From Neelides folsomi (lineage: Eukaryota; Arthropoda; Collembola; Neelipleona; Neelidae): a stretch of 64,000 bases of DNA. Below, in pieces: positions 26,112 through 37,267 of the stretch. Each line of letters begins with the position of its first letter. Within the stretch, counting starts at the first letter, position 1. The stretch covers positions 79,246 to 143,245 of the forward strand of contig JAQGBZ010000156.1 of assembly GCA_034687125.1 (NCBI GenBank). The letters run 5' to 3'. Under the pieces are notes generated by a model, which worked only from the letters and a program-made list of their open reading frames with translations, was not told the origin of the DNA and ran no database searches. A program made the translations under genes and the position numbers.

Positions 26112-27071
26112 ATGGAAGTCCGACGCGATTGGTATCAAACGGATTCTGACATTGTTGTCAATCTTCTTACTAAAAATTTGAAGAAAGAAGACGTCAATGT
26201 CGAATTTGGCGAAAAAAAGGTTTCATACTGGAGCTAATGAAAATTGCATAATTATTATAAAATAATTATTATCATTACAAAATCAATTTATTTTGAGAGT
26301 TCACAATTTCTACGTAATGTATTCTTTTAACAAGCTCAAAGTAAAGGCTGTTTTGTCTGATGGTTCTAATTATGAACTCGATTTGGATCTTGCAAGCGAT
26401 GTCAATCAGGGAGCTTGTTCATGGAAAGTATTGTCCACGAAGGTAATTTTTATGATAAATACATTCTCATATTTATTTAACTTTTAATCCTTTCGTATTT
26501 ATAGATTGAGATTAAGCTTCGAAAGGGTTCTGGTGGAAAATGGGCAGATCTTGAAGCAGCAAAAGCAAAAGGTTTTTAACTTGTCTTCTATATAATTTAT
26601 AGTGATCTAATCATTATTGTAAATTACAAAACTTGTACATTATTTCACGATAACAAAATGATCACTGATCACTAAATTTTTCTCAATAATATTTTGGGAT
26701 TTTAACAGAAGAAGTCAAACCAAGTTATCCATCCGCATCAAAGAAAGACTGGGATAAAGTTGAGAAGGAAATTGCAGGTCAAGTTGAGGAAGAAGGAGAT
26801 GTCAACTCACTTTTCTCAAAGATCTACAGCTCTGGGGACGACAACATGAAAAAGGCCATGATCAAATCATTGGTAAAAAAAAGAAGCACTCAAACATTTA
26901 TCATTTTAATTAAATATCGCTTCCATCAGTTTTTAATTATTCAAAATTATTTATGTATTGTAGCAAGAGTCTGGAGGAACTGTCCTCAGCACCAATTGGG
27001 AAGAAGTTGGCAAAAAGAAAGTTGAAGTGAGTCCTCCCGATGGAATGGAATTCAAGAAATGGGACGCTTAA
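26112..27071 (+). CDS. SUGT1: SGT1 co-chaperone homologue without TPR domain, 5 exons
   Basis: SGT1 is an HSP90 co-chaperone needed for kinetochore assembly, SCF ligase function and, in other lineages, innate immune receptors. Exons: 26112-26219, 26335-26442, 26505-26571, 26709-26872, 26964-27071; 555 nt, 184 residues. An N-terminal CS domain ([19 protein letters not shown] to [18 protein letters not shown], about residues 1-90) is followed by a linker with [16 protein letters not shown] and a C-terminal SGS domain ([43 protein letters not shown]). Yeast, plant and vertebrate SGT1 carry an N-terminal TPR domain; here the frame starts directly at the CS domain, as in insect Sgt1. The ATG lies one base after a splice acceptor, so an upstream coding exon was considered. 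The preceding predicted 5' exon is short and shows no coding signal, so the TPR loss looks real. Confidence 0.93.
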
Positions 27072-27875
27072 ACATGCTAACTCCAAGAATGATTTTATAT
27101 ATAAAAAACATTTTGAAAATTAATTTCTAGCTTTCAAAATATACCAATCCTATAATACTATACAAAAACAATATACAATTCTTTCTAATTGTTTGTATAA
27201 TTTTTTAATTAACTATTAATTTTAACTCTTCGAGCTGTTTGCCATAATAAGCTGAAAACATCTTGTCTTTAATTCCATGTACTTAAACCGAGTCTTTTTC
27301 AATTGCTATATTTAATATCTTACCTTCTACTCATTCAAATTTGTCTTCCTCAAAATTTCGAATAAATAAACAAATAATTATAAAATTAATAATTATCCAC
27401 CAAACTCTCATCACATCATTTGCCTAAATTTTACCTTTTTGGCATTCTCTCTAGGATAATGTTTAATGTTGATTTATAGTGTACGGTGTATGCTAATAGA
27501 AGGACAAGAAATGAGGGAAAGTTGAAAACATTTTTAATTTAGGGATTAAATGTCATTTTTATTTCCGGATTTAGTACACGTGATTTAATAGTATTGTATT
27601 TAAAGAATTTTAAAATGAAACATTAAACTCTTCGCATTTTACTTAATTGGATTTAAAAGGAAAATTAACACAATGACATTCAATTTATTTAAACTTCGGA
27701 AAAGAACAACGAACTGCTCAAATTATCTCTAATTCGATATTAATAACATAAATATAAGCTAAATGAAATGTAATGTAAATATAAACTACCCATATTTGTT
27801 TAAGATATACAAGATAAAGTTATACATCATTTTATTAATTTTACCATACTAATTCTCGAATACTTATTTTTTAGG
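27072..27875 (+). other. Spacer between SGT1 and ABCC10
   Basis: 804 bp of AT-rich sequence between tandem genes. It should contain the SGT1 3' UTR (AATAAA at 27361-27366) and the ABCC10 promoter or 5' UTR. An acceptor (TTATTTTTTAG ending at 27874) sits one base before the ABCC10 ATG, implying a 5' UTR intron or a trans-splice site. No other gene is seen. Confidence 0.65.
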
Positions 27876-30800
27876 ATGGACTCGTTAGAATGTCGAAGAT
27901 ATGAAGACTTTGAGGTTTGGAACGCCGAAACTAACGATTTTAATTATTGTTTCTTCAACATTTGTCTTCTCCTTCCGACATTGTCATTCTTGGCCATTTC
28001 TTCGGCATATTATATTGGAAAACGAAGATTTATATACACTTGTCACACGACATGGAACACTTGCCAATCAGTCAAGATTTACTCAAGATCTGGATTTGCT
28101 GCAATTCTTTGTCTACTTCCAGTAATCGATTTAATGGTTCAATTAGATGTTTTCGATAATCGGCTCACCTACGTCCAAATCGCCACTGGATCCTTAAAAA
28201 GTTTCACATGGTTCCTTCACATTATTTACATTCTTCGACTCAAAAGAGGAATTTCCTACAATACTCGAGGCCCAAAACCAATAATTCTCTGTTGGATTCT
28301 TACAGCCATAGTCTCTTTATTGCATTTGCGCTCAGAATATTTATACGGTGAAACAGTGACAGTCAGCAACGAAGATTTATCCCAATTACCCAAAGAAGCA
28401 AATGACATGACAAACGAAACTTTAAATTCATCTAGAACATTTAATGAGTCAACATGGGCATTGTGGTTGAGTATAGTTGAAGCCACATGTCAAGGCCTTT
28501 ATTTCTTAAGTTTAATTCCCGAAGCTTTAGAAGAAGTTCAATATCGCTATATCTTCAATGGAGGAGGAAACGCTCACGAGAGTCATTCATTTCTCGACCA
28601 CGAGACAAATTCTTTTGTTGGATTCCAAGAAGAAGATGAAGATCCCATGTATCTTGGAATTGCAAAAGAAAATTCAGGATGGATTTCAAAACTGTTCTTC
28701 GCCTGGGTGAATCCACTTCTCCGCAAAGGAGCCTGCGGATTTCTTCGATATTCTGATGACCTTTTTGACCTCCCGGGAAAACTTTCAGTTTCTCATGTTG
28801 CCACATCATTTCAGAAAGCCAATGAAGGAAAGACGATCATTCAAGCTCTTCATTCATCATTTGGATTCGAATTCTATTGTATTGGAGTTATTAAGTTTAT
28901 TGGTGACGCTGCGAGTTTTTCTGGCCCTATTTTCCTCAATCTCCTTGTCACATACATTGAAGAAGGAGATGAATGGAAAGATATTGAAATTAAAGGATAT
29001 TATTATGTTGTGGGCCTATTCTGTGTCTCTCTATTAAGTAATTGACACTTTAATATTAAGTATGTAGCTTATATCGATAAAATTACATAAATATCATTTA
29101 TTTATTAGTATATATTTGGAAGACTGATTTTTTCTATATTTTATATTCTTTCCAGGTTCATTATGTAATGTTCACTTTAACATGAGAATGGCTGAAGTAA
29201 CTTTAAAGATGAAAGCTGCTCTAAATACTGGAATTTACCAAAAGACTGTTCATTTGAAGAAAACGACGCTTGAAGCTTTTAGTGCTGGGGAAATCATGAA
29301 TTTCATGAGTACTGACATTGATCGAATAACCAATTTTTGTCCGAGTTTCCACGCGTTTTGGAGCTTACCTTTACAAATCGGAGTTTCTCTCTACATGCTT
29401 TTTTCACTTATTGGACTTTCGTCTCTTGCTGGACTTGGGTTCTCTATATTGCTCATTCCCATCAACAAAGTCATTGCGAATAAAATTGGTAAATTAAACT
29501 TTTTATATATAAAATCAAATCTTTTAATAACTCAATTTTAAAATTGATTTAATATAAAATTCAATAATGCTTCTAGGTTCAATAAGTCAGACGATGATGC
29601 AATTTAAAGATTCAAGGGTCGATTTGATGTCTGAAATTTTATACGGAATACGAATACTTAAGTTTCACTCCTGGGAAGATTTCTTTATAAAGAAAATTAA
29701 TAGTAACTTCCATATTTTTAAAATCGTGCTATTTTAAATTGTTTCAATAAATATTCATTCGCTTTTAATGATTTTTGACAGAAATACGTAAAAAGGAACT
29801 ATCTAGTTTGAGAAGTCGTAAATATTTGGATGCAATTTGTGTTTTCTTTTGGGCCACCACTCAAACATTTGTATCTCTTTTTACATTTGGAACTTATGTT
29901 CTACTTGGAAATCAACTAACGGCCTCAAAGGTAAAAGGACGTTTACATAAAATTATATTTTGAAAAAATACGTATTTTAAAAGAGTTGATTCATAAAAAC
30001 TTTGCTTTTGTTTTTAGGTTTTCACTTGCATAGCCTTATTCAATATGCTAATTGCACCTTTGAATGCACTTCCTTGGGTTATAAATGGAGTTGTTGAAGC
30101 ATTTGTCTCTGTTAAAAGGCTCTCACATCTTTTTGAGGTAATTAGGAATGGTCTTTTCGATTCAATTAAAAAAATGATATAATTTATTGATATTAAATAT
30201 TTTATTTATAATAGAAAGAAGAAACTGATCCAGAAATGTCTTACGAATTACTTACGCCTTCGCATAAAATAACACATGACATAATCATTGAGAATTCTTC
30301 TTTTTCATGGAAAGCGAACTCCAATGAAGAAACTAATTTCACCATTGAACTTTCCGATTTAGAATTCAAAAAGGTAATGGAACTCATGTTCGTATTCATG
30401 GTTTGATTTTTTGTTGGCTTGTGTCAAACAGGGTAAAAGTAAATATTTATAAATTCACTTTAAAGGGTGATTTCATTGGGATTGTTGGTGAAGTCGGAAG
30501 TGGTAAAACGAGTTTACTTCACGCGCTTATGGGAGAATTAGAAAAGAGATTCGGTCACGTTTCTGTTTCTAATTCAATTCTTAATCAAGGTCATTATCTT
30601 ATTTGTTTTTATAAATACGTACTTATCATAATAATAATTTATGTTATTAAATTGTTATTGTTCTTATTCTCGAAGGTTGTGGCGTTGTACTTCAAGATCC
30701 TTGGGTTCAAAGGGGAACAATCCGAACAAATATATTATTTGGAATGCCTTATAATCCTACAAAATACAAGTTTGTTTAATTTGAAAAAATATTATGAAAT

Positions 30801-33800
30801 ATAGTAAAAGGTAAATTATTGTACAAACTGTTTAATGATTTTATTTAGGACTGTGATCGAGGGTTGTTGTTTGGACGCAGATTTGGCTGAATTTGAAAAG
30901 GGTGATGAAACTATTGTTGGAGATAGTGGGGCCACATTGAGTGGTGGTCAAAGAATTCGCCTAGCACTTGCTCGTGCTGTTTATCAGGTTGGTCAGTTTG
31001 TCCGATTAAAGAGGATTAAGTAATTAAAAATCTTTTTAACCATTAAGATTTTTATGTGGTTTCAGGACAAGAACTTGTATTTGCTCGACGATATATTTTC
31101 TGCAGTTGACTATAATGTTGGAAAGGACCTTTACAAAAAATGTATTCTTGGCCTTTTAGAAGGAAAAACGAGGGTTGTTGTGACACACCATGTGAGTTTT
31201 CTCAGAAATGCTAATCTCATTATCGTGATGGATAAAGGAAAAATTATTAAACGAGGTGGGTAACATACATAGAATATTGTAAAATTTTCTAATAACGATA
31301 ATATAAATAATGTTCAAATTATTAAATAAAAGGTATTAACTTTATTTTATGTTAAAGGTAAACCAAGTGAAATTCTTCCCATATTTTTTGAAGATGAAGA
31401 AATTTCTTCACTCGATGATACACAAATGGAAGTAAACCCCTCCAAAGCATCTCTCTATCAATCAACTGAATACCATACAGAGAAAGATAAAGGGGGAAAC
31501 GAAGAGAATCGAGAAATTGGAGCCATTCGACTTCACGTTTATACCTCATACTTTTCCTCAATCGGAAAATTCCTTTGTCTCAGCGTCCTGATTTCCCTCT
31601 TGGCTATGCAAGGAACAAAAAATGCATCGGATGTTTGGCTCGCTTATTGGATCTCACAAATTGACAATAATGGGAGTATTCCTGTCCCGGCTTTTACAAC
31701 ATCCACAATTCCTCCTCCCACTTTTGAATCATATAGAAAGACTGAAGAAGGACTTGATGTACTCAATGAAGAAAACGCAAATAACTTATATTTCTCGTAT
31801 TACAAAAGTTTATGGCCAACAAAATTGATTGGCGAGAGCTTTCAGCTCATGCAGAATTTAGATCCTAAAGTTGAATATTTCTTTTCTGTCTTCATATTTA
31901 TTGGACTTCTCAATGCATTTTTTACTCTCGGAAGAGCTTTTCTATTTGCTTATGGCGGAATCAAAGGAGCTGCCGAAACACATACAAAACTTCTTTCATC
32001 TGTCTTAAAGGTTTTACTATTTATCTTTAATTTAACCTTACACTTATTTACATTAAATATTTAATTGAATAATTTTTTTATACCCTGGGTTTCTCAATAT
32101 AAGTAAATTTTAATAGGCAAAAGTGAGTTTTTTCGACTTGACTCCTATTGGAAGAATTATTAATCGATTCGCTTCAGATATTTTCATCGTTGACGATTCA
32201 CTGCCGTTTATTCTTAATATTCTTCTAGCCCAGTTCTTTTTACTTTTAGGTAACTATTCCGCTCTATTAAATTGTCTATTGTATATTTCTATCTGTATAA
32301 TTATTTTTATTAACAATAAATAAGTGTGTATTTGTTAATTGATTTTTTTAAATTTTAGGTACGGTTGTGATTACGTGTTATTCTCTTCCTTGGATTCTTA
32401 TCATATACATTCCTTTACTCCTTGTTGCAAATAACGTTCAAGAGTTTTACAGAAAGACTGCGCGTCAATTAAGGAGGCTTTCCTCAATTGCACTTTCACC
32501 CCTCTTCGCTCACTTTTCAGAAACCATGAAAGGGCTTGTTATAATTCGATCTATGCGAGCAATAAGAAGGTAATTTATAGATTTAATCCTTCTTATATTT
32601 ATTAACGTTGCAGTTGATAGGATAATTAGTTCCTCGTTTATACAGATTTGAAGATGAAAATGAAGCTTATTTGGAAGGGAGTCTTAAAGCTGTTTATTCA
32701 ACTCAAGCTGTAGCTCAATGGCTAAATCTTCGTTTACAATTTATCGGAGTATTTGTCATAACAGGAGTTGGTCTTATCGGTGTCATTCAACATCATTTTC
32801 GTATTGCTGACCCTGGTACGTTTAATTCTTTATACTTAAAACTAATACATACCTACTTATTTACGAATTCTCATCTGTAAACAATTAACAAATTTTTTGT
32901 TTACAGAATTTGTTGGACTTGGAATTTCTTACTCCTTAATTTTAACGAGCTCTTTGAGCGGTTTCATCAACTTCTTAACAGAAACCGAAAAAGAGATGGT
33001 CGGGGTCGAACGAGTCATTGAATATACAGAAAAAATAGAAGAGGAAAGTAATGCTAAAACTTTAGTTAAGATTCCTTACGCGTGGCCGACATTAGGAATC
33101 GTCACTTTTCAAAACGTTTCTTTAAAATACAGGTGATAATTAAAATGAGCTATAATATCCCTTTCTTTTATTCTTAATAAAACAATCATTTTCTTAATTT
33201 TATATCTTCTACTGATATAATAGAGATGAGCTTGGTTATGCTCTCCGCCAAGTTTCATTTGAAACCCGACCATTTGAGAAGATAGGAATTGTTGGAAGGA
33301 CTGGATCGGGGAAATCTAGTTTACTTCAAGCACTATTCAGAATGGTCGACTCTTTCGAAGGAAACATCTTAATTGACTCTGTTAACACAAGGAACGTTAA
33401 CATAAAAGATTTGAGGTATGTATTCGGATTGGGTGTTTAACATTAAATTTTCTTACACTGCATGGCATGCTAATAAAATTAAAGGTTATAGGCAAATTGT
33501 GTAAAAGAACAATAAATGAATAATGACTGTTATTGTAATTGAATGTAGGAAGAAGCTCTGTATCATTCCTCAGCAACCTTTGATATTTACCGGAAGTTTA
33601 AGAGAGAACTTGGATCCAAAGGGAAATCATAGTGAAGAAGAAATTATAAGAGCAATTGAGAAATGTCAACTCGGAGGGTTCATGACAAGAGTTGGAGGAA
33701 TTGGAGGGAGCGTGGGAGAAGGAGGGAATTTACTTTCGGCTGGACAAAAGCAATTACTTTGTCTCGCTAGAGCCATTCTGATTAACGCAAAGGTTTGTTT

Positions 33801-34352
33801 AAAAAGCTACCTCATAGTATTAATTAATTTTATTTAGAAATATTATTTATGAGTAAATTATTTATCAATAACACCCAAATTTCATTAAATAGATCTTATG
33901 TATTGATGAAGCGACTGCAAATTGTGATCAAGAAACCGACAAAATAATTCAATCGACAATTAGGACTTCATTTAGGTTTGCTAAATATCACTATTATTTT
34001 TAAAGTCTAAACCTATTAGCTTTACAATATTTTGGTTACAATATCATTATTTAATTTCTTTATGCTAATATATTTGAAAATTTAATTGTAGGCATAATAC
34101 GGTTATAACAATTGCACACCGAGTGCATACTATTCTGTACAATGACAGGTAATGTCAAAATTATTCCAAGTAATTACAAGGATATTGGATGAGAAAAGTT
34201 TAATCTATAGATTTTTCATTGGCCATACCTATTTATCTTTTTTCAGAGTGATTGTGATGAACAAAGGTGAGATAGTCGAGTTTGATGGACCGCAAGAACT
34301 CATGTTAGACAAAGCGTCCCATTTCTACCGTCTTGCTCATGGAGTCATTTGA
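27876..34352 (+). CDS. ABCC10: ABCC10/MRP7-type ABC transporter, 20 exons
   Basis: Full-length ABC subfamily C exporter. Relatives pump amphipathic anions, glucuronides and drugs across the plasma membrane. Exons: 27876-29037, 29156-29488, 29577-29702, 29782-29930, 30018-30137, 30215-30373, 30466-30589, 30676-30769, 30849-30987, 31066-31255, 31358-32010, 32117-32249, 32359-32569, 32646-32815, 32907-33132, 33224-33415, 33549-33792, 33893-33975, 34092-34148, 34247-34352; 4671 nt, 1556 residues (human ABCC10 about 1490). An N-terminal TMD0 of several hydrophobic helices is followed by TMD1. NBD1 has Walker A GEVGSGKTS about 691-699, LSGGQ 786-790, and YLLDD 807-811 with Asp in place of the catalytic Glu. 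TMD2 follows, then NBD2 (GRTGSGKSS 1354-1362, LSAGQ 1456-1460, CIDEA with Glu 1481, H-loop IAHRV). The TMD0, the degenerate NBD1 site and the overall order fit ABCC10 rather than ABCC1/2, but orthology is inferred from recall, not a tree. Confidence 0.9.
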
Positions 34353-36174
34353 AGATCAAATTTTGCAATTTTAAATTTTATTAGATGCATTTATTCAATG
34401 CTATTATAACTTAACTTTAGTCCCTTTAAAACTATTTATTTTAACTTTAACTAAAGACATTGTGATTAAAATATTACCATTTCTGATGCAATAAATTATT
34501 TTAAACTAAAATATGATTGCTTTTATTTCATTGCTCCGTCATATCGTTCATAATAACAATTAAGCAAGCTGAACTTTTTAGCCATAAGGTTAAAATCCAA
34601 ATCTTTATTATTACTTTATTTATGATGCATTCAATTTAAATCAATATAAGAACGATTAAGCAAAATGCATAAAATAATGATGTCTAAATTGATGACATAA
34701 ATAAGGGTAAAACATCCATTTTGGTCACATTTTACCATTTAATAAATATACCATTAGTGTTACCATTTTATACATAGATTAGACCCATTCAATTCGGGCC
34801 CAATAAAAAATCAAGAGTTGAGATGTTGGGAATTGGTTGATTACTGCTTTTGTCCAATTTGAACCCTCGCGTTATTGATGTGTTTTAACATGGTCTGGAT
34901 GTAGTGCAAGTGGAAGGAAGGAAGATGAGTCACGAGAGAGCCAAAAATGAAAAAGAAACGTCATACAGAAAAAACCGCGTGTTTGAACTTGAAGGAGGGA
35001 AGAGAAGACAAGTTACAATTCGCCTTCGCCTCATAACAAAGCAGGTCATTGACCCCGATCAGGAGACCCTTCAAGTTCAATGAGATTTTATTCCACCTCT
35101 TCGTTTGTGCCTGTTTCATCAGAGGTTTTCTTGACACTCACTCCGATCCTTTTTTAATGAAAAGGCTCTCTATCGTCTTCTCGGCCCCTTCAATGTACCC
35201 TGCTCGATTTCTTATCTTTCAACTCGATTCGACATTGAAAAGGTATTTAAATAATTAATTCCCTATTTATCAATATTTTCTCTTCTCTCTCTTTCATACG
35301 ATCTTGTATATTTATATGTTAAACTCCAGAATAATTTTGAGGTATTGTACAAATGCAAAGTTAATACCTTCGTTATTAGTACAATCTTTCTTTATAAAAT
35401 GCATTTTGGATAAATTTATATGATGGTCACCTTCGCACGATGTCTTATATAAAAGGTCATGATTATATTCAGTTTCGCGGTTGAAACTGATCACATTGTT
35501 GATGTTGTGAATGCCCCGTGCTCCCGACGCCTTGAACTCTTCTTGAACGGCTGACGAGGCTTGTACATAGCTCAAGTATGTAAATTTAATAAACAACCTT
35601 TTTAAGAACCCTGCTTATCTAAATAAGTTATCTCATTTACCTATTAAAGAGAAACTTAAAATGACCGAGAAGTCAAAGTTTTCACAAACTACGTCGTAGT
35701 TTATGAAAAGACCTCTCGTTTATGCTTTATATAAATATAAATTATATTCTTTCTTTCATTGAAAATGATTAATTATACAATTTTTCAGGCTTTACATATT
35801 TTTATGAATAATAATAGTTCTCTTTTGTGAGATGCTATCTAATTGAAAGCTTGTATGACCTGGTGAAGAAATTCGAGCAAGTGAGTGAAATATATAATCA
35901 ATGTAAGGTCTTTGGATTCTAGGCATTGGGAGGAGAGACACCGTGAAAGAACGTTGAAAACAAACTTCTCAAAAAGCTTCATTTAATATTAGTGTAGTGT
36001 ATTTAAAAGGTGATATGACTTAACTTTCTTTAAAGAGAAGCTAAATTCACTGTTAATTTTCTTTGAAAAATTGAATCACGTTGAAACATTTAAAAGTGAT
36101 ACCCAATTTAATGTTTTCTTTCTAACTCTGCCGTTAGTTAAAATATATTAATTTAAATATTCATTCGGTTTGCA
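34353..36174 (+). other. Spacer with possible 5' UTR exons of the BH3 gene
   Basis: 1.8 kb between the ABCC10 stop and the BH3-candidate ATG. The GC-richer segment about 34.85-35.25 kb ends at a good donor (AAAAG then GTATTT, near 35242). A second donor-like GTGAGT is at 35881. A pyrimidine-rich acceptor ending CCGTTAG is at 36137, 37 bp before the ATG. These may be non-coding 5' exons of the small gene downstream. Open frames here (35049-35258 +, 35312-35596 -) have no recognisable product. Confidence 0.45.
34490..34495 (+). terminator. Polyadenylation signal candidate, ABCC10
   Basis: A canonical AATAAA lies 138 bp after the ABCC10 stop codon in an AT-rich 3' UTR, the expected place for cleavage and polyadenylation. 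Confidence 0.6.
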
Positions 36175-36777
36175 ATGGCCAAAAGAAAAAGTTCTCTACC
36201 TTTGTCCATCCCACGCCGAACTTCATTCTCGTCTTTCAACGTAGGGCAAGGAATGAATTGTAAGTTTAATCCCGGGAAAATATTTGTTATAAAGATCCGG
36301 AAAATATACGAGGTCGGGATATATGATAATGTTTTGATTTTCCGATTTTTTAGCTTTTGACTCATCTCCACCAATAATGGGAGCATCATCATCCGCAATG
36401 AACATTTCTTACTCTCCTTACTATGCGAATTCACCTTCAACATTCATGACCGGTCCTTCCCGAGAGATTGGAACTCAAACACCGACTGAAAAATTGACTT
36501 TCGACTTTCCAGATTCACGACGCGGCTCACGAGACTCAAACTCAACGGATGACGAAACGGGTAAATTTTTTTGTAAAGTAACTTTAAATAACGTTTGAAG
36601 CGTAGTTAAAGTTTATTTAAAGATACAATAAAAGTAAAATACAAATTTATCTAACTTATTTTTGTTACTTCAACAGGGGATGTGGGACGAAGTTTGAGGA
36701 TGATCGGTGATGAATTGGATCGTCGTGGTTCGTCGCGAAGAAATTCTCTTATCCTCTTCCTTCGAAAATCCCTTTAA
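36175..36777 (+). CDS. Candidate BH3-only protein, BIM/BMF-like, 3 exons
   Basis: Exons 36175-36259, 36354-36560 and 36677-36777 join in phase (splits in Ser29 and Gly98) to 393 nt, 130 residues. The protein is Ser/Arg-rich and probably disordered. Two motifs stand out. EIGTQTP (residues 66-72; TQT at 69-71) resembles the dynein-light-chain (DYNLL) binding TQT motif of BIM and BMF. SLRMIGDELDRR (103-114, encoded 36691-36726) has the BH3 pattern L-x-x-x-G-D-E with hydrophobic spacing, close to the BIM core LRRIGDEF. A short hydrophobic, basic tail (SLILFLRKSL) ends the protein, where BIM has a membrane-seeking tail. The order TQT, BH3, tail matches BIM/BMF. If correct, the protein would bind pro-survival BCL-2 proteins at mitochondria and be restrained by dynein light chain. 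The ATG has G at -3 and +4, and an in-frame stop lies at 36154-36156. Conservation is limited to short motifs, so function is inferred. Confidence 0.7.
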
Positions 36778-37267
36778 GGTCAAAATGTGAATTATTCGCA
36801 ACAATGGCTAAAAGATCTGTTTCAATGGAACTTCGACTAGGACCCTTCTCGCTTCTAAATATCCACAAGTATAGAATGCTCATTTGTAAAATCCAATCTT
36901 CATCTTTTGGTTCTTTCTAAAATACGAAAAAAATGTTAAACTTGTTTCTTCTCTTATAGTTGGCTTCTACCATTAAACTTCTCAAGATGTATTAGATTAA
37001 AATTAGTATTAATTAAATTAAGAATTTAAGAATTACGCTTCGAAGTGCTAATAAGGCTGGGATTATTTGTTTTAGTCCTTTCCATTCAGCCAATCGACTA
37101 ATAAAATTGATAGTTTTAACTTCAAAGAGTTCTTCATCGCATGCATCCTTTTCCGAAAATGTTGGATGATAAGACTGTGATTCAAATATTGATCATGTTA
37201 ATTATGCATACTTTATTATTTATGGTTAAAATGTAATAACTACTTATATAATTTATAAGGTTTCGTT
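36778..37267. other. Convergent spacer (BH3 candidate / ANAPC1)
   Basis: 490 bp between two convergent stop codons, AT-rich. I looked here on the minus strand for the missing APC1 C-terminal exons and found no open frame resembling them. Confidence 0.65.

Noticed and set aside
30403-30465. In-frame ATG upstream of the ABCC10 NBD1 Walker A exon
   Set aside because: Splicing at 30465/30466 joins the preceding exon in phase directly to GDFIGIVG. The upstream residues do not fit the family.
35312-35596. Minus-strand 94-residue frame upstream of the BH3 candidate
   Set aside because: No recognisable domain; may overlap a non-coding 5' exon of the plus-strand gene.
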